DNA of 35,646 nt from Nocardioides luteus (GTDB lineage: Bacteria; Actinomycetota; Actinomycetes; Propionibacteriales; Nocardioidaceae). Shown in pieces: positions 23,596-31,880 of this stretch. Within the stretch, counting starts at the first letter, position 1. Each line of letters starts with the position of its first letter. Under the pieces are notes generated by a model. It saw nothing but the letters and a program-made list of their open reading frames with translations, was not told where the DNA came from and ran no database searches. The stretch lies in contig NZ_BMRK01000023.1 in NCBI RefSeq assembly GCF_014648595.1, positions 28,871-64,516 of the forward strand. Reading direction: 5' to 3'. A program made the position numbers and the translations under genes.

Positions 23596-23997
23596 TCACT
23601 CGACCGTGCAGTCGCCCCACTCGACCCGCAGCGCCCGGCGCTCGGTCGGGATCGTGACGGTCTGACGACCCTCACCGGCGGTGAACTCGAGACGACCGAC
23701 GGTCTCCTCGCGGTCGTCCTCGGCCTCGACGGTGCAGACCGGCTCGACGTCCTGGTCGTGGAGGCGTACGACGAAGGTCACCTCGACCTCGTTCTCGCTG
23801 ACCGCCTCCCACTTCTCCAGACCGGAGGAGACCTCGGGGTGCAGAGCCGCCCACAGCGCCCAGCCGAACCAGCCGACGATCGCGATCAGAGCGATGACCA
23901 GGCCGGTCAGGAGGATGCCCGGGCGACGGCGCGGGCCACGCCCGTAGCGGGTCGCGATGCGGGCTTCATCAGATGACGGCGTGCTCACGCAGACCAT
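23596..23997 (-). CDS. DUF4307 membrane-anchored protein
   Basis: Protein of 133 aa: short cytosolic N-terminus rich in Arg, one membrane helix (PGILLTGLVIALIAIVGWFGWALW) and an extracytoplasmic beta-rich domain with two Cys (PVCTVEAEDD and WGDCTVE) that could form a disulfide. It corresponds by place and type to the DUF4307 protein between greA and mca in mycobacteria. Function is unknown. ATG 23997 is used; GTG 23988 three codons later is an alternative. It is convergent with greA and divergent from mca. Confidence 0.85.
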   Translation of the reverse strand: MVCVSTPSSDEARIATRYGRGPRRRPGILLTGLVIALIAIVGWFGWALWAALHPEVSSGLEKWEAVSENEVEVTFVVRLHDQDVEPVCTVEAEDDREETVGRLEFTAGEGRQTVTIPTERRALRVEWGDCTVE

Positions 23998-24102
23998 GGT
24001 CCCACCCCGTCGGCGGAGACCACACATCCGTCCCTCCCCGCCTACCACCGAGGACGTCCGCGGAGTGGGAGCGTGTAACCGAGGAGTGAGACAGGGCAGG
24101 GT

Positions 24103-24108
24103 TAGGAT
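24103..24108 (+). promoter_or_regulatory. -10 element TAGGAT, leaderless start of mca
   Basis: TAGGAT, 7 nt, then ATG 24116, with no Shine-Dalgarno sequence in between. Confidence 0.55.
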
Positions 24109-24115
24109 TGAACCC

Positions 24116-25102
24116 ATGCCAGATGAGCTCCAGCAGGCGTACCGCCTGATGCACGTGCACGCGCACCCCGACGACGAGTCGAGCAAGGGCGCCGGGATCA
24201 CCGCGAAATACGTCGCGGAAGGCGTCGACGTCCATGTCGCGACGTGTACGGGTGGAGAGCGGGGCGACATCCTCAACCCGAAGATGGACCGCCCCGGGAT
24301 CCTGGAGAACATCCACGAGATCCGCCGCGAGGAGATGCACCGCGCCCGCGACATCCTCGGCATCAAGCAGGACTGGCTCGGCTTCGTCGACTCCGGCTGG
24401 GTCGAGGAGTTCATGAAGGTCCAGGAGATGGGGGCCAAGGACTGGTCGCTGCTCCCCGAGGGCTGCTTCGGCCGGATGCCGCTCGAGGTGACCACCCGCC
24501 GGCTCGTGGAAATCATCCGCGCCTTCCGTCCCCACGTCGTCACCACCTACGACGAGAACGGCGGCTACCCGCACCCCGACCACATCATGTGCCACCGGGT
24601 CTCGGTGGAGGCGTTCCGGGCCGCGGGCGACCCCGACCGGTTCCCCGACGCCGGCGAGCCGTGGCAGCCGCTGAAGCTCTACTACAGCCACACCTTCAAC
24701 TACCCGCGGATGATCGCGATCCACGAGACGATCAAGCGCCACGGCCTCGAGTCTCCCTACGAGGAGCGGCTCAAGGAATGGAAGCGCGACCCGAGCTGGG
24801 ACGCGCGCGTGACCACCCGGGTCGAGTGCGCGGACTACTTCTGCGTACGTGACCAGGCGCTGCTCGCGCACGCCACCCAGATCGACCCCGACGGCTCGTG
24901 GTTCGCGGTGCCGCGCGAGATCGAGAAGGAGGCATGGCCGACCGAGGACTTCGAGCTGGTGACCTCCTACGTGCCGGTGCCCGAGGCCGAGAAGCACGAG
25001 GAGAGCGACCTTTTCGCCGGTCTCGACCCGGCGACCGCCGACGACGAGGGCAAGGCGGCGGTCGGCCGCGAGATCAGCTTCGGCAAGGTCGTCACCGCCT
25101 GA
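24116..25102 (+). CDS. mca: Mycothiol S-conjugate amidase
   Basis: Zinc amidase that cleaves mycothiol S-conjugates of toxins to a mercapturic acid and GlcN-Ins during detoxification. It is 328 aa of the LmbE/PIG-L fold. The zinc motif AHPDDE places H17 and D20, and HPDH at 153-156 supplies the later His. TGGERGDILNP is typical of the mycothiol deacetylases. Compared with MshB, the sequence and its neighbourhood (DUF4307, small membrane protein, greA) favour Mca. A short hairpin, CCTGAG / CTCAGG at 25098-25114, covers the stop codon. Confidence 0.92.
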   Translation: MPDELQQAYRLMHVHAHPDDESSKGAGITAKYVAEGVDVHVATCTGGERGDILNPKMDRPGILENIHEIRREEMHRARDILGIKQDWLGFVDSGWVEEFMKVQEMGAKDWSLLPEGCFGRMPLEVTTRRLVEIIRAFRPHVVTTYDENGGYPHPDHIMCHRVSVEAFRAAGDPDRFPDAGEPWQPLKLYYSHTFNYPRMIAIHETIKRHGLESPYEERLKEWKRDPSWDARVTTRVECADYFCVRDQALLAHATQIDPDGSWFAVPREIEKEAWPTEDFELVTSYVPVPEAEKHEESDLFAGLDPATADDEGKAAVGREISFGKVVTA

Positions 25103-25135
25103 GCTTTCCTCAGGTTCGAGTGAGACAATGGCCTT

Positions 25136-25411
25136 ATGTCCGGTCTCCCGATGACGACGCAGTCGCTGCACACCTCCCAGCCCGCTCCTGAGCCCAATCC
25201 GCCCCAGGACGAGGACGTGGTCGCGGGCTGGACCGCCTTCGGCATCTTCATCGCGCTCTGCGTCGCCACCGCGGTGATCGCGTGGAGCATGCTGCGTCAG
25301 TTCAAGAAGGTCGAGAAGGCCAAGGCCGAGGGTGTCTTCGGCGAGGAGGCCCAGGCTGAGGAGGCCGCCAAGCAGGCGGCGAAGGACGAGATCAAGAAGC
25401 TGAAGCGCTGA
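25136..25411 (+). CDS. Small single-pass membrane protein downstream of mca
   Basis: Protein of 91 aa: an N-terminal Pro-rich stretch, one membrane helix (AFGIFIALCVATAVIAW), then a Lys/Glu/Ala-rich tail that should form a helix or coiled coil. It occupies the place of the small conserved protein after mca in mycobacteria. ATG 25136 is 6 nt after GACAAT, a variant of the leaderless pattern. No function can be assigned. Confidence 0.8.
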   Translation: MSGLPMTTQSLHTSQPAPEPNPPQDEDVVAGWTAFGIFIALCVATAVIAWSMLRQFKKVEKAKAEGVFGEEAQAEEAAKQAAKDEIKKLKR

Positions 25412-25421
25412 GCCGCTGGGC

Positions 25422-26006
25422 CTAGCTCGCGCGCAGCGTAGGCGCGATCGACGGCAGCAGGTCCTGGAACGTACGCCCGTTGCCGATCTCGCCGAGCGCG
25501 GTCATGCTCCAGCCGCCGTCATGACGGCTGAGCTTGGCCATGATCTCGGCGGTGTGCGGGCCGGAGTGGCTCATGTCGAAGCGGGCGATCTCGGCGCGGG
25601 TGCTCTCGTCGACGACACGGCAGAACGCATTCTGGATCTGGGCGAAGCTCTGCCCGGTGAAGGAGTTGATCGTGAAGACGATCTGCGCGACGTCGGCCGG
25701 CACCCGGTCGAGGTGGACGATGATCGACTCGTCGTCGCCCGCGCCGGCACCGGTGCGGTTGTCGCCGGTGTGGACCACGGCGTCGTTCCTCGTCCGCAGC
25801 TGACGGAACCACGCCTGGTCGACGTGGCTGCCGGCGGCGTCGTAGAGGATCGCGGAGGCGTCCATGTCGACGTCGGCGCCGCGGAAGCCGCCGAAGAAGC
25901 CCTTGCGGACGGCGTCCCACCCGAGCGCTATCCGTACGTGGTCGATGACACGGCCGTCGTCCGTGGCGAGTGCGACCGACTGTCCCTTGGCGAGCGAGAC
26001 CGACAA
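25422..26006 (-). CDS. TerD family stress protein
   Basis: Calcium-binding TerD-domain protein of 194 aa. Family features are the N-terminal SVSLAKGQSVAL, the acidic DVDMDASAILYD (around residues 45-56) and GDDESIIVHLDRVPADV (around 90-106), which provide Ca2+ ligands in this fold. TTG 26006 is chosen because GGAGG stands 5 nt before it and the protein then begins like other TerD proteins; the frame opens at 26069. TerD proteins accompany tellurite, phage and chemical stress responses. The PRTase protein 1.7 kb away, beyond a glycosidase, belongs to the same Ter-associated repertoire. Confidence 0.88.
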   Translation of the reverse strand: MSVSLAKGQSVALATDDGRVIDHVRIALGWDAVRKGFFGGFRGADVDMDASAILYDAAGSHVDQAWFRQLRTRNDAVVHTGDNRTGAGAGDDESIIVHLDRVPADVAQIVFTINSFTGQSFAQIQNAFCRVVDESTRAEIARFDMSHSGPHTAEIMAKLSRHDGGWSMTALGEIGNGRTFQDLLPSIAPTLRAS

Positions 26007-26061
26007 CTGATCCTCCGATGGCTGGGCCGACGACGGCCGGAGCGGGCGGGTCAGGGCCAGC

Positions 26062-27531
26062 CTAGTCAATCGTGACGGTCACCGGCTCGGTTCCGGTCGC
26101 CTGGACCAGGATGCGGTGGTGATCCGCCGTGCCGACGACCCGGCCGCCCGCGACGTCGATGTCCGGTCCGTCGGGATAGTGGAGCGGGCTGACGTAGATC
26201 TCGGTCGGTTCCTCGATGCCGGTGGCAGGCTCGTAGGTGTAGCGGAACGCGCCGCTCTCCGGGTCGAAGGAGAGGTCGACGGGCGTGCCGGCCGTGGCCT
26301 GCGGATAGGTGCGCACGAGCGTACGCAGCTTCTCGGCCTTCACGCTCGACAGGTCGGCGTCGTCGGCGAACATGCCCTGGCGCCCGTCGGCGGTGGTCGG
26401 GTCGTCCCAGTGCTTGTAGGCCCAGTGCATCCAGGAGGTGAAGTGGTCGTCGGCGGCCGCGGTGTCGATGGCCAGCAGCTCGGTGTTGTCGGTCGCGCCG
26501 AACTCCGACATCAGGTTGGTCGCGCCCATCGTCTCGGCCTGCTCGAGGGCCTTGCGGTGGTGGGTGTCGTCGTAGTCCCTGCAGCCGCCGACACCGACCG
26601 GCAGGCCCTGGGAGTCGAGGTAGCCGAAGGGGCAGTAGCTGTGCCAGGAGTAGCCGACCTGGCCGTCGTCCACCGGCCCGAACCTGGAGTTGGGCACCTG
26701 GTTGGCCAGCAGCTGCGACTCGTACCAGACGATCCCGTCGGGGTCGGAGCGCCGGATCGCCGCCGTCGCCCGCTCGTACGCAGGCTGGAACTCGTTGCGG
26801 TAGGAGCTCGCGCAGCCGGTGATCGGGCAGGCGAGCCACTCGCGGCCGGCCCACGGCTCGTTGATGAGGTCGTAGCCCATCGAGTAGGGCTGGTCGCCCC
26901 AGCGCTTCGCGACGGCGCCCCAGGCCGATGCCCAGCCGTCCTGGACGCCGTCCTCGTTCGCCCAGAACCGGTCGTAGACCGTGGCCAGCTCGGGGGTGAT
27001 GTAGGTGGCCGGGAAGGAGAGCTTGATCGGCGGGTGGAGGTCGAACGGCGCGGGCCGTTCCGCCGCCCAGTCGGGCACGCCCTCGCCGCCGTAGGTCTCG
27101 TGCCACATGTCCTGGTGGAAGTCGAACTGCATCCAGATGCCCTGGTCGGCGAGGAGGTCGACCACCCGCTGCCAGTCGTCGAGATAGTCCTCGTCGACCT
27201 GGCCGGGGGCGTCCGGGGTCACGCCGGCCCACAGGGTGCCGATCCGGGCGCCGTTGAAGCCGTGCTCCGCCAGCCACTCCGCGTCGGTGGCGGTGAAGCC
27301 CTCGGGCGAGTCGGGCGGGACGTACGGATCGTGCTTCCAGACCAGGTTCTGGCCGTGCACCAGGACGATCCGGCCGTGCTGGTCGACCAGCCAGCGGCCC
27401 TCCCGGGAGAGCTGCGGAGGATCGGCTGGACGAGCGCCGGCAGGCCCGGCCGGGCTCAGCAGCGAGGTGCCGAAGACGAGAGCGACCGCGGTCGCAGCGA
27501 CGATTCCGAGTCTTCCCGAGCGACGCGACAT
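26062..27531 (-). CDS. Secreted GH5 glycoside hydrolase, endoglycoceramidase-like
   Basis: Exported hydrolase of 489 aa. Residues 1-33 form a signal peptide (arginine-rich start, hydrophobic core, AGA before the mature RPADPP). The TIM barrel has the GH5 acid/base E225 in DLINEPWAG and nucleophile E343 in LMSEFGAT, with H297 in SWHSY; HGQNLVWKHDPY and GFNGARIG are early barrel blocks. A beta-rich C-terminal domain (about 405-489) follows. The residues around both glutamates and the overall layout resemble endoglycoceramidases of rhodococci, which release glycans from glycosphingolipids; a glucosidase on other lipids is possible. ATG 27531 fits a leaderless promoter. Confidence 0.85.
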   Translation of the reverse strand: MSRRSGRLGIVAATAVALVFGTSLLSPAGPAGARPADPPQLSREGRWLVDQHGRIVLVHGQNLVWKHDPYVPPDSPEGFTATDAEWLAEHGFNGARIGTLWAGVTPDAPGQVDEDYLDDWQRVVDLLADQGIWMQFDFHQDMWHETYGGEGVPDWAAERPAPFDLHPPIKLSFPATYITPELATVYDRFWANEDGVQDGWASAWGAVAKRWGDQPYSMGYDLINEPWAGREWLACPITGCASSYRNEFQPAYERATAAIRRSDPDGIVWYESQLLANQVPNSRFGPVDDGQVGYSWHSYCPFGYLDSQGLPVGVGGCRDYDDTHHRKALEQAETMGATNLMSEFGATDNTELLAIDTAAADDHFTSWMHWAYKHWDDPTTADGRQGMFADDADLSSVKAEKLRTLVRTYPQATAGTPVDLSFDPESGAFRYTYEPATGIEEPTEIYVSPLHYPDGPDIDVAGGRVVGTADHHRILVQATGTEPVTVTID

Positions 27532-27537
27532 GACCGG

Positions 27538-27585
27538 AATCTAGTGGTCTTCATCACCTAGGGCAAGAACACGTTCTCATTCTAG
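27538..27585 (-). promoter_or_regulatory. GH5 promoter and symmetric operator-like site
   Basis: On the minus strand, TTGCCC (27561-27566), 17 nt, TAGATT (27538-27543), 6 nt, ATG 27531. Overlapping the upstream edge of the -35 is AGAACACGTTCT (27566-27577), arms AGAAC/GTTCT, framed symmetrically by CTAG at 27558-27561 and 27582-27585. The core AAC-nn-GTT resembles the KstR-like box at 15646 but the outer T and A of that consensus are absent. Confidence 0.5.
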
Positions 27586-27678
27586 GCGTGATTCCGCGTC
27601 AGGACGGGGTCTGCAGTGGACACGAACGGGATACCTGCGGTTGAGTCAGGTCCGGAGCATTGGGGGAGAATGTCACCT

Positions 27679-30057
27679 GTGAGAGACGAAGCGAGCGGCT
27701 GGTCAGGCAACTGGGTGGCCGAGCGTCTGGGCGTGCGTCTGCGCACCACCGACGCACCGAGCGGGATGATGCTCACCGATCTGGTCGGTCTTGCGGTGCG
27801 CCGCAACCCCCGCCGGGCGCAGCTCCTGGTCTCCTCGGTCCTCGGCAAGCACGTGCCCACCGACCCCCGGCTGGTGACCGACGCCGGCCTGCGTCTGGGG
27901 GCCAAGGCCCGCGCCGCGGTCACCGGTGACGCGGTCGTCCTGGGCTACGCGGAGACCGCGACCGCGTTGGGCCATCTGGTCGCCGACGCGATCGGGGCGC
28001 CCTACCTGCACTCCACCCGTCGAGAGGTCGAGGGCCTCGAGCCCGTCGCCGACTTCTACGAGGAGCACTCCCACGCGACCGCCCACCGGCTGCTGCCCGC
28101 CGACCCCGGTCTCCTCGGCCGCGGCGAGACCCTCGTGCTGGTCGACGACGAGGTCCTCACCGGCAAGACCGTGCTCAGCACCATCCGGGCGCTCCACAAG
28201 AAGTTCCCCCACCAGCACTACGTGGTGGCAACGCTGATCGACCTGCGCTCGGAGGCCGACCGCGCCAAGATGGAGCGCTCGGTCAAGCGGCTGCGCGCGA
28301 CCCTGGACGTGGTCTCCCTCGCGAGCGGTGAGATCGACCTGCCCGAAGACCTCGCCGACAACGGCAACCGGCTCATCGACACCGTCGAGAACCTCCGCCA
28401 GCTCGCCGGCGTCGAGACGGTCGAGCGCCCGCGCGGCGAGGTCGTCCAGGTCGTCGCGACCTGGCCACGGGCCGTCCCCGAAGGGGGTCGCCACGGGTTC
28501 ACGGCAGGCTCCGCCGGCTCCTACGAGTCGGCCGTCACGGTCACCGCGGCCGCCGTCGCCGGCCGCATCCCCGACGGCCCGGTGCACGTGCTCGGCACCG
28601 AGGAGCTGATGTACGCACCCCTGCGGATCGCCTCCGCGCTGGCCGACCGGCGCGCGGCCGAGGGCCGGCGCCACGAGATCACCTACTCGACCACCACGCG
28701 CTCGCCGGTGCTCGCCGTCGACGACCCCGGCTACGCGATCCGCACCGCGATCACCTTCCCGGCGCACGACTCCGCCGAGGTCGAGGACGGCTCGGAGGAC
28801 GGCGACGCTCTCCGCTACGCCTACAACCTGCGTGAGGGCACGTTCTCGGCGATCGTGCTCGTCGTCGACGAGCCGGCCGACACCCCGGCCCTGCACGCGG
28901 AGGGCGGCCTGGTCGACCAGCTCGCCCGGCTCGCTCCGCGGGTCGTGGTCGTGACGATCCCGGCGTTCACGCCCGAGCCGCGCCACGACCAGCCGGCCCA
29001 GCAGCTGCCGGCTCCGCTGCACGGTCCCGCGTTCGGCACCTACGAGCGCGACGACGTCGCCTGGCTGCTGAAGGACCTCTCCTCGGACGCGGCGGAGCCG
29101 CCGGCCGAGGAGAGCCTGGAGGATCACCGGGCGCTCTTCGACGAGACGCTGTCCGCTTCCGCGCAGCGGGTGGCGTACGCCGTCGGCATGGTCACCGAGC
29201 AGGTGCTGGCCTGGCGCGGCCAGGATGCCGTGCTCGTCTCCTTGGTGCGGTCGGGCATCCCGATCGGGGTGCTGATGCGGCGCTGGGCCCAGCGCGTGCA
29301 CGGCCTCGACCTGCCTCACTACGCGATCTCGATGGTCCACGGCCGCGGCATCGACCAGACCGCTCTCGCCTACCTCGCCGCCCATCACGACCCTGCTCGG
29401 GTCATGTTCGTCGACGGCTGGACCGGCACGGGGGCGATCGCCCGGGAGCTGGCGGCGTCGGTGGAGAAGGCCAACTCGACCCTCCATGCCCATCTGCCCG
29501 CGCCGTTCTCGCCGGAGCTCGCGGTTCTGGCCGACCCCGGACGCAGCGTGTCGGTCTACGGCACCCGTGAGGACTTCCTGACGCCCTCGGCCTGTCTCGG
29601 CTCGGCCGTCTCCGGTCTGGTCTCGCGCCCTGTGGTCGACGATGACCGGGTCGGCCCCAACGACTTCAACGGGGCGGTCTTCCACTCCGGCCTGGATTCC
29701 GTCGACGTGTCCAAGACGTTCATCGACAAGGTCGCGGCCCGGTTCCCGATCGTGCGCACCAAGGTGATGCTCGATCTCGGAGCCCACCTCGGCGGCGACC
29801 ACACGCCCACCTGGGCGGGCTGGGACGCGGTCGAGGAGGCTGCCGAGAAGTTCGGCGACGGCGACGTCAGCCTGGTCCAGGCCGGCGTCGACGAGACCAT
29901 GCGGCTGCTCCTGCACGGTGACGCGGCGAAGATCCTCGTCAACCCGGCCCGTGACGCCGAGCTCGGTGTCATCAAGAAGATCGCCGAGTCGCACGGGGTG
30001 CCGCTGGAGCGGGTCTCCGGTCTGCCCTACTCCTGCCTCGGCCTGCAGCGCCCCTGA
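27679..30057 (+). CDS. Double PRTase protein (PRTase-TRSP-StiP/PRTase fusion)
   Basis: Protein of 792 aa combining domains usually encoded by separate genes in Ter-associated gene clusters. About residues 35-250: a phosphoribosyltransferase with PRPP loop LVDDEVLTGKT (near 154-164). About 255-430: TRSP-type region (WPRAVPEGGRHGF, GTEELMYAPLRIA). About 480-790: a second PRTase-type domain, family annotated in places as StiP, with VSLVRSGIPIGVLMRRW, SMVHGRGID and MFVDGWTGTGA (576-586). Family knowledge places these with TerD and ATP-grasp enzymes in a proposed nucleoside-like biosynthesis; product unknown. GTG 27679 has GGGAG 10 nt upstream and GAGAAT 7 nt upstream; ATG 27670 is an in-frame alternative. 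It overlaps the next gene by TGATG. Confidence 0.82.
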   Translation: MRDEASGWSGNWVAERLGVRLRTTDAPSGMMLTDLVGLAVRRNPRRAQLLVSSVLGKHVPTDPRLVTDAGLRLGAKARAAVTGDAVVLGYAETATALGHLVADAIGAPYLHSTRREVEGLEPVADFYEEHSHATAHRLLPADPGLLGRGETLVLVDDEVLTGKTVLSTIRALHKKFPHQHYVVATLIDLRSEADRAKMERSVKRLRATLDVVSLASGEIDLPEDLADNGNRLIDTVENLRQLAGVETVERPRGEVVQVVATWPRAVPEGGRHGFTAGSAGSYESAVTVTAAAVAGRIPDGPVHVLGTEELMYAPLRIASALADRRAAEGRRHEITYSTTTRSPVLAVDDPGYAIRTAITFPAHDSAEVEDGSEDGDALRYAYNLREGTFSAIVLVVDEPADTPALHAEGGLVDQLARLAPRVVVVTIPAFTPEPRHDQPAQQLPAPLHGPAFGTYERDDVAWLLKDLSSDAAEPPAEESLEDHRALFDETLSASAQRVAYAVGMVTEQVLAWRGQDAVLVSLVRSGIPIGVLMRRWAQRVHGLDLPHYAISMVHGRGIDQTALAYLAAHHDPARVMFVDGWTGTGAIARELAASVEKANSTLHAHLPAPFSPELAVLADPGRSVSVYGTREDFLTPSACLGSAVSGLVSRPVVDDDRVGPNDFNGAVFHSGLDSVDVSKTFIDKVAARFPIVRTKVMLDLGAHLGGDHTPTWAGWDAVEEAAEKFGDGDVSLVQAGVDETMRLLLHGDAAKILVNPARDAELGVIKKIAESHGVPLERVSGLPYSCLGLQRP

Positions 30058-30899
30058 TGCCGGCGCGCCCGTCCCCGGAGCTGGTCGTCGTCGGGAGCAT
30101 CAACGTCGACCTGACGGCGCTGGTCGAGCGCCTGCCGGCGCCGGGGGAGACGGTCGGCGGCGGTCGGCTCCGCCGCGATGTCGGCGGGAAGGGTGCCAAC
30201 CAGGCGGTGGCGGCGAGCCGTCTCGGGGCACGGGTGCGGATGGTCGGAGCGGTCGGCGCCGATGCCGACGGCGGCTGGGCGGTCGAGACGATCCGGTCCG
30301 CGGGCGTCGATGTCGAGGGCGTACGCATCGTCGACGCGGCCACCGGCACCGCGCTGATCGCCGTCGACGAGGCGGGGGAGAATCAGATCGTGGTGTGCAG
30401 CGGCGCCAACGCGCTGGTGGAGCCGGGATCGATCGCGGTGGCGCCCGGCGAGGCGGTGCTGATGCAGGTCGAGCTCTCGCTCGGGGTGGTCCGGGCGGTG
30501 GCCGGCATGGCACCCGGCTTCGTCGCGGTCAACGCCGCACCTGCTCGTGAGCTCCCTGAGGATCTCGTCGGGCGCGTCGACCTCTTCATCGTCAACGAGT
30601 CGGAGTACGCCGCGATGCCCGAGCTGCGCGCGGCCCGGCGGGTCGCGGTGACCTACGGCGCTTCAGGTGCGGCGATGCTCACCGACGGTGTCGAGGTGGC
30701 CCGGGTGCCGGCTCCGCCGGTGCCGGAGGTGGTCAGCACGGTCGGCGCGGGTGATGCCTTCTCCGCCGCGCTCACGCTGGCGATCCTGGCCGGCGCCGAG
30801 GACGAGCAGGCGCTGCGTACGGCCTGCGCGGTCGGGGCGGCAGCGGTCGCGCACCCGAGCGCGCAGCCGCCGCTGGACACGCTGGCCGCCTACGCCTGA
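30057..30899 (+). CDS. PfkB/ribokinase-family sugar kinase
   Basis: Sugar kinase of 280 aa. The N-terminal VVVGSINVDL and GGKGANQAVAASRLG form the substrate site; VGAGDAF (G230-A-G-D233) gives the anion hole and catalytic base; IVNESE is the NxxE motif. It resembles ribokinases most, but fructose or nucleoside kinases cannot be excluded. The start overlaps the PRTase stop by one base (TGATG), implying coupled translation. If it makes ribose 5-phosphate, it could feed PRPP to the upstream transferases; this is inference. Its end overlaps the convergent MarR-GNAT gene by 10 bp. Confidence 0.85.
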   Translation: MPARPSPELVVVGSINVDLTALVERLPAPGETVGGGRLRRDVGGKGANQAVAASRLGARVRMVGAVGADADGGWAVETIRSAGVDVEGVRIVDAATGTALIAVDEAGENQIVVCSGANALVEPGSIAVAPGEAVLMQVELSLGVVRAVAGMAPGFVAVNAAPARELPEDLVGRVDLFIVNESEYAAMPELRAARRVAVTYGASGAAMLTDGVEVARVPAPPVPEVVSTVGAGDAFSAALTLAILAGAEDEQALRTACAVGAAAVAHPSAQPPLDTLAAYA

Positions 30900-31801
30900 G
30901 CGAGCTCCTTGCGGAAGAAGTGGGTGGCGTGCGGGTTGTCGTTGTAGCGGTCGATGCGCTGGTAGCCGGCCCGCTCGTACATCCCGATCGCCTCGCTGAG
31001 CACGTCGCGGGTGTCGAGGCGGACGACCCGGTGGCCCAGGCGTAGCGCCTCGGCCTCGAGGTGGCGCAGCAGTCGCGCGCCGAGGCCGGCGCCGCGCCAG
31101 GCGGGATCGACCCACATGCGCTTGATCTCCGCGGTGCCGTCGAACTCCCGCACAGCCCCGGAGGCGACCGGGGCGCCGTCGCTCGCGGCGATGAAGAACG
31201 CACCGTTCGGCGGCCGGAGGGTGGGGTCGTCGCCGAAGCCCTCGTCGCCGACGGTGAAGCCGAAGCGGTCGCCGATCTCGGCGAAGTAGCGGCCCATCGC
31301 CTCCTGGGCCATCGGGTCGCTGGGGTCGACCCTCTCGAGGGTGATCGTGGCCGCACGGACGAGCAGGTCGGCCGTCGCCAGGGCCTCGTTGAGGCGGTCG
31401 CGCTGTCGCGGGGTGAGCGGGTCGAGCAGGAGACGAGCGTGCTCCTCGGAGCGGCGCTCGAGGTCGTCCCACTGCTTGAAGCCGTCCTCGGTGAGCCTCA
31501 CCAGGCGACGCCGCCCGTCTGCCGGATCGCGCTCGGTCGCGACGTACCCCTTGCTCTCCAGGGTCCGCAGCATCCGGCTGACGTATCCGGAGTCGAGGCC
31601 GCCGAGGCGGGTCCGGATCTCCTGCACGGTGGTCGCCGGGTCGGCGGCGGAGGAAATCGGCTGCGCGGCGAGGCCGATCTCGTAGAGGATGCGAGCGGTG
31701 CCGTAGGGGAGGCCGCTGCCGAGGAAGGAGTCCTCGAGCGCTCCCACACGACGGACGTAGCTCATGTTGAACTTGCGCATCACCGAGGTGTCCACTGTCA
31801 T
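30890..31801 (-). CDS. MarR-GNAT fusion protein
   Basis: Bifunctional protein of 303 aa. Residues ~5-150 form a MarR winged helix (recognition region GGLDSGYVSRMLRTLESKGY at 67-86, wing DPADGRRRLVRLT at 92-104). Residues ~165-303 form a GNAT domain with VDPAWRGAGLGARLLRHLEAEA and a terminal ERAGYQRIDRYNDNPHATHFF. Such fusions occur widely in bacteria; acceptor substrate is unknown. It is divergent from the virginiamycin B lyase gene and a palindrome lies at its own promoter, so it probably regulates itself and perhaps the lyase. ATG 31801 is chosen since the MarR fold begins right after it. Confidence 0.88.
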   Translation of the reverse strand: MTVDTSVMRKFNMSYVRRVGALEDSFLGSGLPYGTARILYEIGLAAQPISSAADPATTVQEIRTRLGGLDSGYVSRMLRTLESKGYVATERDPADGRRRLVRLTEDGFKQWDDLERRSEEHARLLLDPLTPRQRDRLNEALATADLLVRAATITLERVDPSDPMAQEAMGRYFAEIGDRFGFTVGDEGFGDDPTLRPPNGAFFIAASDGAPVASGAVREFDGTAEIKRMWVDPAWRGAGLGARLLRHLEAEALRLGHRVVRLDTRDVLSEAIGMYERAGYQRIDRYNDNPHATHFFRKELAQA

Positions 31802-31805
31802 ATAT

Positions 31806-31819
31806 CTGACTTTAGTCAG
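31806..31819. promoter_or_regulatory. CTGACT-TT-AGTCAG palindrome, probable MarR operator
   Basis: Inverted repeat with 6-bp arms and a 2-nt centre, 5 bp upstream of the MarR-GNAT start and 62 bp upstream of the lyase start. The position over the MarR-GNAT promoter and the arm length suit a MarR dimer. Confidence 0.6.
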
Positions 31820-31880
31820 GTAACTGCTGGCTGCCAAGGGATCGCGCGCTGTTGATGTCGCCCACCCGCGGAAGGAAGGC

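Noticed and set aside
26116-29994. Long antisense frames opposite the GH5 gene (26116-27561 plus) and the PRTase gene (27703-29994 minus)
   Set aside because: Both oppose genes with intact catalytic motifs and show no recognisable domain.
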